A stretch of DNA of 64,000 nucleotides from Streptomyces drozdowiczii (lineage in GTDB: Bacteria > Actinomycetota > Actinomycetes > Streptomycetales > Streptomycetaceae): the NCBI RefSeq assembly GCF_026167665.1, contig NZ_CP098740.1:744001-808000 (forward strand), in the 5' to 3' direction. The position numbers and the translations under genes are program-made. Position 1 is the stretch's first letter. Every line of letters starts with the position of its first letter. The notes under the pieces are model-generated. The model searched no databases. It was given only the letters and a program-made list of their open reading frames with translations, and had not been told where the DNA came from. Shown piece after piece: positions 1-7,044 of the stretch.

Positions 1-291
1 GCCGCTCTCGGTCGGCAGGAGGCCGGCGATCGCGCGGAGCAGCGTCGACTTGCCGGAACCGTTGGTCCCGATGAGGCCGATCGCCTCGCCCCGGTAGGCG
101 GTGAAGGTGACCCCGCGCACGGCGTGCACCTTGCGCACCCCGCGCTCCTGGCCCTTCTCGCGGCGCAGGATCCGGCTCAGTGCCGCGGTGGCGCTGCCCT
201 TGCCACCGCCGCCGCCGTTGACCCGGTACACGATGTGCACGTCGTCGGCGATCACGGTGGGGACGCGCCCCGCGGTGTTGTCGTCAGCCAC
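1..291 (-). CDS. ABC transporter ATP-binding protein, 5' part only (polysaccharide/teichoic-acid export type)
   Basis: N-terminal 97 codons of an ABC ATPase; the rest lies beyond the window's left edge. The Walker A stretch GTNGSGKST is visible at about residues 75-83, preceded by the GEAIGLIG lead-in. The GTG start at 291 overlaps the stop of the upstream permease gene by 8 bp, so the two are translationally coupled. The pairing with an ABC-2 permease of the TagG/RfbA type suggests export of a polyol-phosphate or polysaccharide polymer, as TagH does for teichoic acids. The N-terminal extension has a Gly-rich segment (residues 22-28). The substrate is inferred from neighbours only. Confidence 0.88.
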   Translation of the reverse strand, partial: MADDNTAGRVPTVIADDVHIVYRVNGGGGGKGSATAALSRILRREKGQERGVRKVHAVRGVTFTAYRGEAIGLIGTNGSGKSTLLRAIAGLLPTESG

Positions 292-1213
292 GGCCGTACC
301 GTTCCTCTGCCTTCCAGAAGTACACGAAGCCCACGATGCCCACCACGATCGACCAGGCGAGGGCGACCGCCCAGACGTGGTCCGGCAGGTTCTCGGAGCC
401 GTATCCGTCGATCAGGGCGAACCTGACCAGGTCCATGTAGATGGCCGCCGGGTTGTACTGGAGCACGTCGGTGATCCAGGCCGGCTTGTCCGCGAGCATC
501 ACCGGGATGGAGAACATGACCCCGGAGGCGTACATCCAGGTGCGCATGACGAACGGCATCAGCTGCGCCAGGTCGGGGGTCTTGGCGCCCATCCTGGCCA
601 TGGCGAGCGCCAGTCCGGTGTTGAAGAAGAACTGCATCACCAGGGCGGGGATCACCAGCAGCCAGGAGAGCCGGGGGTAGCTGCCGAATCCGACCGTGAC
701 CGCGATCAGCACGATCATGGAGTACAGCAGCTGCTGGAGCTGCTGGAGCGAGAAGGAGATGGGCAGCGAGGCGCGCGGGAAGTGCAGGGCCCTGACCAGG
801 CCGAGGTTCCCGGAGATCGCGCGCACGCCGGCCATCACGGAACTCTGCGTGAAGGTGAAGACGAACACCCCGGTCACCAGGAACGGGATGAAGACCTCCT
901 GCGGTATCCCCTTCTTCGTGCCGAGGATCAGCCCGAAGATGAGGAAGTAGACCGCCGCGTTCAGGAGCGGGGTCGCCACCTGCCACAGCTGGCCCAGCTT
1001 CGCCTGGCTGTACTGGGCGGTCAGCTTGGCCCGGGAGAACGCCAGGATGAAATGGCGCCGCCCCTGGAGCTGGCGCACGTACTCGAGGAGTCCGGGCCGG
1101 GCACCGCTGACCGCGAGGCCGTACTTCGCGGCCAGCTCGGCCGCACTCAGGCCGTCGTCGGCTGATGGCCGGCTGCTCACCGCAACCGCGCCGCCATGGG
1201 TTGTGTCACTCAC
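284..1213 (-). CDS. ABC-2 type transporter permease (TagG/RfbA-like)
   Basis: 309-residue integral membrane protein with a cytoplasmic N-terminus of about 65 residues and roughly six hydrophobic segments. The first, near residues 85-105, begins at VYFLIFGLIL. The conserved region after the amphipathic RAKLTAQYSQAKLGQLW stretch is typical of polysaccharide/teichoic-acid ABC-2 permeases. With the downstream ATPase it should form the exporter that moves the lipid-linked product of the neighbouring CDP-alcohol/glycosyltransferase genes across the membrane. The start is GTG, with only a weak GAGAG upstream. An intrinsic terminator lies between it and the glycosyltransferase gene, so it probably has its own promoter within about 1214-1285. 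Confidence 0.88.
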   Translation of the reverse strand: MSDTTHGGAVAVSSRPSADDGLSAAELAAKYGLAVSGARPGLLEYVRQLQGRRHFILAFSRAKLTAQYSQAKLGQLWQVATPLLNAAVYFLIFGLILGTKKGIPQEVFIPFLVTGVFVFTFTQSSVMAGVRAISGNLGLVRALHFPRASLPISFSLQQLQQLLYSMIVLIAVTVGFGSYPRLSWLLVIPALVMQFFFNTGLALAMARMGAKTPDLAQLMPFVMRTWMYASGVMFSIPVMLADKPAWITDVLQYNPAAIYMDLVRFALIDGYGSENLPDHVWAVALAWSIVVGIVGFVYFWKAEERYGRG

Positions 1214-1285
1214 CAGAAGAAACTCTCGTATTCGAAATGCGCAGCCAGTCGCGGGCGCGGCTCAGGGCGGACAGGTCCCGTCAAG

Positions 1286-1318
1286 AAAAATACGCCTCAT
1301 GCTCCCAGAGGGGAGCAT
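1286..1318 (-). terminator. intrinsic terminator after the glycosyltransferase gene
   Basis: Read on the minus strand just past the stop codon at 1320: a perfect 8-bp stem (ATGCTCCC at 1299-1306, GGGAGCAT at 1311-1318) with a 4-nt loop. It is followed after 8 nt by a run of five T (complement of 1286-1290). A U-tract terminator is unusual in such a GC-rich genome. It separates the biosynthetic operon from the exporter genes. Confidence 0.75.
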
Positions 1319-1319
1319 C

Positions 1320-2204
1320 TCAGATGACCGGAGGGCGGCCCAGCCTGGTCAGTCGCCACACCGTACGCCACTTCATCGGGCGGCGCGGTCCGCAGGGCGT
1401 CCGCCAGCCCTCCCGGAATCCGCCGAACCACGCCTTCAGCGCCTCGCCGGACGGCCTGCGCAGCAGGGTCAGCAGCATCCACACGCCCAGGTACACGGGG
1501 ACGAGGGGCGCGGGGAGGTTGCGCCGGGCCAGCCAGACCCGGTTGCGGGCCACCATGCGGTGGTAGACCGCGTGGCGGGACGGGGCCGTGGCGGGGTGGT
1601 GCAGCACCATGTCCGCGCGGTAGTCGATCAGCCAGCCGGCGTCCAGCGCCCGCCAGGCGAGGTCCGTCTCCTCGTGCGCGTAGAAGAAGTCGCCCGGCAG
1701 CGGGCCGACCTCGGCCAGCACCCGGGTGCGCACCGCGTTGGCGCCGCCCAGGAAGGTCGTCACGCGGGACGAGCGCATCGGGTCGGCGGCGCGCAGCCGG
1801 GGAACGTGCCGGCGCTGGGTGACCCCGGTCTCGGGGTCCGCGATCCGGAAGCTGATGATGCCGAGCCGGGGGTCCTCGGCGAACGCCTTCCGGCACAGCT
1901 CCGCGGTGTCGGTGAGGGGCAGCAGCCCGTCGTCGTCGAGGAAGAGCAGGGCGTCCACGTCGGCGCCGGAGGGACCGAATGCCTCGATGCCGACGTTCCG
2001 GCCGCCGGGGATGCCGAGGTTCTCGGGCAGCTCGACGGTGCGGACGCCCGCGGGGACGTCGGGGACGGGCGAGCCGTTGCCGACGACGACCACCTCGATC
2101 CGGTCGCCCTCCTGGGCGGCGACCGAATCGAGCAGGGCGCGCAGCTCGGCCGGGCGGTTGCCCATGGTGATGATGACCGCGCCGAGTTTCATGGGTGTGC
2201 TCAC
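1320..2204 (-). CDS. family 2 glycosyltransferase
   Basis: About 294 residues. The GT-A fold is shown by the N-terminal AVIITMGNRP strand, the nucleotide-sugar-binding VVVVGNGS, the NLGIPGGRN loop and the metal-binding DDD in LLFLDDDG (about residue 100). The acceptor-side motif is HEETDLAWRALDAGW. This resembles rhamnosyl/galactofuranosyl-type GT2 enzymes that add sugars to a lipid- or polyol-linked acceptor. The GTG at 2204 overlaps the upstream TGA (GTGA, 4 bp), so I take it as the start; the ATG at 2192 is the alternative. It is the last gene of the operon before the terminator. The donor sugar cannot be told from sequence. Confidence 0.9.
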   Translation of the reverse strand: MSTPMKLGAVIITMGNRPAELRALLDSVAAQEGDRIEVVVVGNGSPVPDVPAGVRTVELPENLGIPGGRNVGIEAFGPSGADVDALLFLDDDGLLPLTDTAELCRKAFAEDPRLGIISFRIADPETGVTQRRHVPRLRAADPMRSSRVTTFLGGANAVRTRVLAEVGPLPGDFFYAHEETDLAWRALDAGWLIDYRADMVLHHPATAPSRHAVYHRMVARNRVWLARRNLPAPLVPVYLGVWMLLTLLRRPSGEALKAWFGGFREGWRTPCGPRRPMKWRTVWRLTRLGRPPVI

Positions 2205-2980
2205 TTCAGCCTGCTCGATGCCAGGACCGACACGAGATGCAGCAGGGTCTGGAGCAGGGCGATGCCCGCCAGGACCGCGACCGCGAGACGGCTGAAGAAG
2301 AAGTCGTCCCGCACCTCGTCCAGGACGGCCGCGACCAGGATGACCAGGGACGCCTCGACGCACAGGATGAGCCGGTGGAACTTGAGCGCGCCGGCGGCCC
2401 GGCGGGCGAACGCCATGCCGGAGGAGCGCGGCTCGGACGCGGACTCCTTCACGGGCGGCAGTCCGCCCTGGTGGCGGGCGACGCCGACCAGGTCCGTCTC
2501 GGCCTTGATCAGGATCGCGCCGAGCGCGGCGAGGGTGCCGAGGAAGGCCCACAGCCAGTCGATGCGGCCGGTGCCCCACAGGTCGGCGGCGCGCAGCCCG
2601 AAGCCGACGAGCACGGCCGCGTCGCAGAGGTAGGCGCCGACCCGGTCGAGGTAGACGCCGCCGAGCGAGAACTGCTTCTTCCAGCGCGCTATCTCGCCGT
2701 CCACGCAGTCGAGCAGCAGGTACAGCTGGACCATGACGACGCCGAGCACCGCGCCCCAGATGCCCGGGACGAGCAGCGCGGGGGCGGCGAGCACACCGGC
2801 CAGCGTCATCAGGTAGGTCAGCTGGTTGGGCGTGACCTTGGTGTTCACCAGGTACCGGTCGATGCGCAGGGAGACCTCGCGCATGTATATCCGGCCCGCC
2901 CAGTGTTCCCCGCTGCGCCGGTCCTTGACGCCCGGCGGGTGAACGACCGGGCGGAGTTCAGCTACTGATGGTCTTGGCAT
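2201..2980 (-). CDS. CDP-alcohol phosphatidyltransferase family protein (last motif Asp replaced)
   Basis: 259 residues, multi-pass membrane protein. The CDP-alcohol phosphotransferase signature is present as DCVDGEIAR, eight residues, then GVYLD. The final aspartate of the usual D-x2-DG-x2-AR-x8-G-x3-D-x3-D pattern is Ala here; the next Asp lies four residues further on (in AYLCD). That last Asp is the proposed catalytic base, so this enzyme may use a shifted residue, have altered chemistry, or be inactive. It overlaps the upstream dehydrogenase gene by 23 bp and the downstream glycosyltransferase by 4 bp. Likely role: joining a CDP-activated polyol to an alcohol or lipid acceptor. Confidence 0.88.
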   Translation of the reverse strand: MPRPSVAELRPVVHPPGVKDRRSGEHWAGRIYMREVSLRIDRYLVNTKVTPNQLTYLMTLAGVLAAPALLVPGIWGAVLGVVMVQLYLLLDCVDGEIARWKKQFSLGGVYLDRVGAYLCDAAVLVGFGLRAADLWGTGRIDWLWAFLGTLAALGAILIKAETDLVGVARHQGGLPPVKESASEPRSSGMAFARRAAGALKFHRLILCVEASLVILVAAVLDEVRDDFFFSRLAVAVLAGIALLQTLLHLVSVLASSRLK

Positions 2981-4019
2981 AGTCGGCGTACGCGTCCCTG
3001 ATCTGGTCGGTGGAGAGGCTGAGGTGTTCCAGGACCGTGAAGCGTCCCGGGCGGGTCTGGGGCGCGTACTCGACGGCCTGGACGAATTCGTCGGCGGTGA
3101 AGCCGATCTCCTCGGGCGTGACCGGCAGGCCGTGCCTGCGGAGTACGTCGGCGAAGAGGCCGGACTCGTCCACGGCCCCGCGCAGGTGCATGGCGAAGGC
3201 GGCGCCGAGGCCGACCTGCTCGCCGTGGCTGGCGGCCCGCTTCGGGAAGAGCAGGTCGAACGCGTGGCTGATCTCGTGGCAGGCGCCGGACGAGGGCCGG
3301 GTGTCGCCGCTGATCGAGATGGCGATGCCGGAGAGCACCAGCGACTCGGCGAGGACGGTGAGGAACTCGTCGTCGGCGACGGTGCCGGGGTGGCGCAGGA
3401 CGGCTTCGCCGGCGGTACGGGCCATGGCGGCGGCGAGTCCGTCGATCTGTTCGCCGTTGACCTGGTGCGAGAGCTCCCAGTCGGCGATGGCGGAGATGTT
3501 GGAGATCGCGTCGCCGATGCCGGACCGTACGAAGCGGTCGGGGGCGTCCCGGATCACCGACAGGTCGATCACCATGGCGATGGGCATGGGGACGCCGTAG
3601 GAGCCCCGGCCGTTGTCGTTGTCCAGGGTGGCGACGGGCGAGCAGAGGCCGTCGTGGGCGAGGTTGGTGGCGACCGAGACCAGCGGCAGGCCGACCCGGG
3701 CCGCGGCGTACTTCGCCACGTCGATGATCTTGCCGCCGCCGAGGCCGACCACGGCGTCGTAGCGCTTGCCCTTGATGTCGTCGGCCAGCTGCACCGCCGC
3801 GTCGATGTTGCCGCCGGCGACGCAGTACCAGTCGGCGCCCGGCAGGGCCGGGGCCAGCTTCTCGCGCAGGGCGAGCCCGGAGCCGCCGCTGATCGCGATG
3901 GCGAGCTTGCCGGAAGCGGAGATCCGCTGGTCGGCGAGGAGGCCGGCCAGGTCGTGCATGGCACCCCGGCTGATGTCGACGAAGACCGGGGACGGGATGA
4001 GTCGGGTCAGTACCGGCAC
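2958..4019 (-). CDS. iron-containing alcohol dehydrogenase / sn-glycerol-1-phosphate dehydrogenase-like
   Basis: 353 residues of the G1PDH/AraM/EgsA branch of the iron-containing alcohol dehydrogenases. The NAD(P)-binding GLGGGKIIDVAKY is near residue 95. The metal ligands expected for the family are visible: Asp in GDAISNISAIADW, His in CHEISHAFD and His in ASHGEQVG. These enzymes reduce dihydroxyacetone phosphate to sn-glycerol-1-phosphate, or related keto-sugar phosphates to polyol phosphates. Starting at GTG 4019, it overlaps the nucleotidyltransferase stop by 13 bp. In this operon it most likely supplies the polyol phosphate that the neighbouring enzyme activates with a nucleotide. The substrate is an inference. 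Confidence 0.87.
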   Translation of the reverse strand: MPVLTRLIPSPVFVDISRGAMHDLAGLLADQRISASGKLAIAISGGSGLALREKLAPALPGADWYCVAGGNIDAAVQLADDIKGKRYDAVVGLGGGKIIDVAKYAAARVGLPLVSVATNLAHDGLCSPVATLDNDNGRGSYGVPMPIAMVIDLSVIRDAPDRFVRSGIGDAISNISAIADWELSHQVNGEQIDGLAAAMARTAGEAVLRHPGTVADDEFLTVLAESLVLSGIAISISGDTRPSSGACHEISHAFDLLFPKRAASHGEQVGLGAAFAMHLRGAVDESGLFADVLRRHGLPVTPEEIGFTADEFVQAVEYAPQTRPGRFTVLEHLSLSTDQIRDAYADYAKTISS

Positions 4020-4744
4020 GCGATCTCCCGGCCCTTCGCGAGGTCGTCGTGGTTGTCGATCTCGACCCAGCTCACGTCACCGATGGGGGCGACGTCCACG
4101 GTGAAGCCGCGGTTGACGAGCTCCTGGTAGCCGTCCTCGTAGTAGAGGTCCGGGTCGCGCTCGAAGGTGGCCTTCAGGGCGTCGGCCAGCTCCTCGGCGG
4201 CCTCGGCCTCGATGAGGGTGACGCCGATGTACTCGCCGGTGGCCTCGGCCGGGTCCATCAGCTTGGTGATCCGGCGGACGCCCTTGCCGTCCTCGGCGAC
4301 GACCTTCATCTCCTCGTCGGCCAGGTTCTTCACGGTGTCGAGGGCGAGGATGATCTTCTGGCCCCGGCCGCGCGCGGCCAGCAGGGTCTTCTCGACGGAG
4401 ACCGGGTGGACGGTGTCGCCGTTGGCGAGGAGCACCCCGCGCTTCAGCTCCTCACGGGCGCACCACAGGGAGTAGGCGTTGTTCCACTCCTCGGCCTTGT
4501 CGTTGTCGACGAGGGTGAGCTTCAGACCGTACGTGGCCTCCAGCTCCTCCTTGCGGGCGTAGACGGCCTCCTTGCGGTAGCCGACGACGATCGCGACCTC
4601 GGTGAGCCCGATCTCGGCGAAGTTGGCCAGCGTGAGGTCGAGGATCGTCTTGTCGCCGTCCACCGGCACGAGCGCCTTGGGCAGCGTGTCGGTGTAGGGG
4701 CGCAGGCGCCGTCCTGCGCCGGCTGCCAGTACGAGGCCGATCAT
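4007..4744 (-). CDS. sugar/alcohol-phosphate nucleotidyltransferase (cytidylyltransferase-like)
   Basis: 245 residues with the classic NTP-transferase N-terminus LAAGAGRRLRPYTDTLPKAL and the metal-binding NGDTVHP near residue 105. It is closest in look to phosphocholine/inositol-1-phosphate cytidylyltransferases (LicC/IPCT type). A CTP-dependent activation fits the two CDP-alcohol phosphotransferases that flank it. Its ATG overlaps the stop of the upstream gene (ATGA), indicating translational coupling. Probable reaction: polyol phosphate + CTP to CDP-polyol + PPi. The nucleotide and alcohol are inferred. Confidence 0.87.
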   Translation of the reverse strand: MIGLVLAAGAGRRLRPYTDTLPKALVPVDGDKTILDLTLANFAEIGLTEVAIVVGYRKEAVYARKEELEATYGLKLTLVDNDKAEEWNNAYSLWCAREELKRGVLLANGDTVHPVSVEKTLLAARGRGQKIILALDTVKNLADEEMKVVAEDGKGVRRITKLMDPAEATGEYIGVTLIEAEAAEELADALKATFERDPDLYYEDGYQELVNRGFTVDVAPIGDVSWVEIDNHDDLAKGREIACRY

Positions 4745-6564
4745 GCGGGTTCTCCTTCGTCGTGAACGGCGGGCGCCCCGGAGGACACCCAGAAGCGGAT
4801 GGACTCCACCAGCACGATCACTGCCACGGCCACGGCGAGCACGGTGAGCGCCGTGGCGAAACCGGAGGCTCCGGCGAGTGCGGCGGCGAGCACGGCCACG
4901 ACCAGGGTCCGGCCCTCGTGTCCGCCGATCGTGCGCACCAGCCACTGGGGCGGGGCGCCGGTGCCGCCTCGGATGCGGTACACCGTGTCGTAGTGATGGT
5001 AGGCGACGGCCGAGACCAGTCCGAAGGCCGCGGGGAGCGCCCCGTCGATGTCGCTGCGGGCGGCCAGGATCAGGACCGTGCAGTACTCGGCGGCCCGGAA
5101 GACCGGGGGCACGAGCCAGTCGAGTGCGCCCTTGAGCGGGCGGGCCACGGCGACGCCGGAGCAGACCGCGTAGAAGACCGCCGCGATGATCGTCTGGCGG
5201 CTGCCGAAGGGCTGCTGGAGCGCGGCTGCGATCAGTGCGCCGGTGCCGACGAGGGCGACCGCCGGGGCGGTCCAGGCGCCGCCGATCTTCGGGCCCCGGG
5301 CGGCGATCAGCTGGGCGATCGGGCCGGAGTCCGCGAGGTCGGCCAGGGCCTGGGCGGCGCGGTCGGTGCGCCGCGCCTTGCGGGTCAGGGAGCGCAGGAG
5401 GCGGCCGGCTGTGGTGTAGCAGGCGGCGAAGGCGCAGCCGATGAGCAGGGCGTAGAAGACGATGCGCGGGGTGGTGACCGCGGTGAGGACGGCGATCATC
5501 GCCCAGCGCTCGCCGATCGGGAGCACGATCATGCGGCGCAGCCAGACCGTCCAGCCGACGCTGTCGAGCTTGTCGGAGAGGGCGGCCGTGGGGCTGCTGT
5601 TCGCCACCGCGTCGTGGTTGGCCTCGTTGAACGAGAAGTCGATGATGTGGCGGCAGGACTGGAGGACCATCGCGCCGAGCGCGAGCGCCCAGACGTCGTC
5701 GCCGTTGCGGGCGGCGCCGAGGGCGAGGCCCGCGTAATAGGCGTACTCCTTGGCGCGGTCGAAGGTGGCGTCCAGCCAGGCGCCCATCGTGGAGTACTGG
5801 AGCGAGTAGCGGGCGAGCTGCCCGTCGGTGCAGTCCAGGACGAAGGAGAGCAGGAGCAGGATGCCCGCCGCGACATAGCCGCCCCGGGTGCCGGTGGCCG
5901 CGCAGCCGGCCGCTATCAGCGCGGTGAGCAGGGACGCGGTGGTGACCTGGTTCGGGGTGAGCCCCCGGCGCGCGCACCAGCGGGCGATGTAGCGCGAGTA
6001 GGGGCTGATGAAGTGGGTGGTGAAGAAGCCGTCGCGGGCCTTCACCGCGCTGCGCAGCCGGACCGCCTCGTCGTCCACGGCCTCCACGTCCGAGCGGGCG
6101 GCGGCGCGGGCGGTCTCGTCGGTGGGCACGGTGGCGACGAGCGAGCCCAGCTCGGGGCGCTGCACCTCGGTGCCCCCGGCCTCCATGGCCGCCGCGAGCC
6201 TGCCGGGCACCGTGCGGTCGGTGACCGTGGCGGTGCCGCCCGCGGGCACTCCGGCGCCGACCGCGTCGGTGGTGGCGCGCAGGGCGCCGACCAGGGCGGG
6301 GCGGGCCTCGGCCTGGGCGGTGAGGGCGCCGGGCACGGCCGCCGCGGGGAAGCGGGGGTCGGTCAGGGCGAGCCGCAGGGCGTGGCGGTGGCCGACGAAG
6401 CGGGGGTCGACCAGGGCGACGCGGTGGGCCGCCGGGACGGCGGCCAGCAGGGTGGCCGCTTCGGTGACGTCGGCGGCTGCCCGGACGTCGAAGCCCAGCG
6501 ACCGCAGATCGTCCTCCAGTGACGATCCGGGCAGCGGAGCACCTGTGAGAATGGCGGTCGACAG
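4741..6564 (-). CDS. DUF5941-type CDP-alcohol phosphotransferase with N-terminal extension
   Basis: About 607 residues in three parts. Residues 1-180 are a soluble domain that looks like a degenerate nucleotidyltransferase. Around 190-330 is a complete CDP-alcohol phosphotransferase core (DCTDGQLAR, eight residues, GAWLDATFD), with all motif aspartates present. From about 390 there is a further membrane region with a DUF5941-like tail. The order resembles fused inositol-phosphate cytidylyltransferase/di-inositol-phosphate synthases. The longest reading from a common start begins at GTG 6336, but coding continues upstream in frame to a CTG at 6562-6564 with AAGGAG nine bases before it. I take that CTG as the likely true start; an upstream in-frame TGA closes the frame. 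First gene of the operon. Confidence 0.85.
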   Translation of the reverse strand: MSTAILTGAPLPGSSLEDDLRSLGFDVRAAADVTEAATLLAAVPAAHRVALVDPRFVGHRHALRLALTDPRFPAAAVPGALTAQAEARPALVGALRATTDAVGAGVPAGGTATVTDRTVPGRLAAAMEAGGTEVQRPELGSLVATVPTDETARAAARSDVEAVDDEAVRLRSAVKARDGFFTTHFISPYSRYIARWCARRGLTPNQVTTASLLTALIAAGCAATGTRGGYVAAGILLLLSFVLDCTDGQLARYSLQYSTMGAWLDATFDRAKEYAYYAGLALGAARNGDDVWALALGAMVLQSCRHIIDFSFNEANHDAVANSSPTAALSDKLDSVGWTVWLRRMIVLPIGERWAMIAVLTAVTTPRIVFYALLIGCAFAACYTTAGRLLRSLTRKARRTDRAAQALADLADSGPIAQLIAARGPKIGGAWTAPAVALVGTGALIAAALQQPFGSRQTIIAAVFYAVCSGVAVARPLKGALDWLVPPVFRAAEYCTVLILAARSDIDGALPAAFGLVSAVAYHHYDTVYRIRGGTGAPPQWLVRTIGGHEGRTLVVAVLAAALAGASGFATALTVLAVAVAVIVLVESIRFWVSSGAPAVHDEGEPA

Positions 6565-6928
6565 ACGAACTCACTCCTTGGGTGCTGACACGGATCGGCA
6601 CGCGACAGTGCGGCCAGAAGCGGCCGGCGGCATGTCGGCAGAGGCTATCGGATGAACGGAAGCGCGAGTTCACCACCCGTTTGCGCCCCGTTCCGGGCGG
6701 GGCCGGACCACGCGCTCCGTCCGCGATCATCATTGTCGATGGCCGCCCCGCCTGACAAAGCCGGGTCGCCCCGCACCGCACAAGGGCTCTGACCTGCACA
6801 CGTTTCCGCAGGTCAGACGCAATGACAACGGTGTTCAGTCCCGTGTTGCCCGATACCCCCCACCCGTAGTTGACTGGCAGGGCCCGGGCCGGAAGCCCGG
6901 GTCCGCGAGACGACCGGGAGGCGTCCCC
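6565..6928. other. divergent intergenic region between the CDP-alcohol operon and the cation exporter
   Basis: 364 bp with no convincing gene. It should hold the promoter for the leftward operon and the promoter for the rightward exporter. Its main structure is the 10-bp inverted repeat at 6788-6817. I could not assign clear -35/-10 boxes. Confidence 0.6.
6788..6817. repeat. 10-bp perfect inverted repeat with 10-nt spacer
   Basis: TCTGACCTGC (6788-6797) and GCAGGTCAGA (6808-6817) are exact reverse complements. It lies 111 bp before the likely ATG of the exporter. It could be an operator for a metal-responsive or other regulator, or an RNA hairpin in the leader. No U-tract follows on either strand, so a terminator is less likely. 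Confidence 0.5.
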
Positions 6929-7044
6929 ATGGGGCAGGGCACGATCACGGACACACGCACGGGCCGGCCCTCACCGGCACGGCGGCCGCCGCTCACAAGG
7001 GGCGGCTGCGCATCGCGCTCTGCATCACCCTGGCCGTCACGGTC
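6916..7044 (+). other. out-of-frame His-rich N-terminus of the CDF exporter (apparent 1-bp frameshift)
   Basis: A strong Shine-Dalgarno GGGAGG (6916-6921) sits 7 bp before ATG 6929. That ATG is one base out of frame with the exporter. In the exporter frame, codons before 7045 read GHDHGHTHG and then the start of transmembrane helix 1, exactly what CDF proteins carry. No ATG or GTG start exists in that frame before 7045; upstream there is a TGA. Adding one G in the GGGGCAGGGCACG tract (6931-6943) would join ATG 6929 to the rest of the gene. Either a homopolymer sequencing error or a real frameshift. Confidence 0.65.

Noticed and set aside
101..1165. Long plus-strand reading frames opposite the ABC exporter and other minus-strand genes
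   Set aside because: They are GC-frame shadows: low-complexity Gly/Arg/Asp/His content and no domain, while the opposite strand has clear families.
4007..6799. A 930-codon fusion of nucleotidyltransferase with upstream sequence
   Set aside because: The upstream part is a shadow of the DUF5941-type gene in another frame; the real nucleotidyltransferase starts at ATG 4744.
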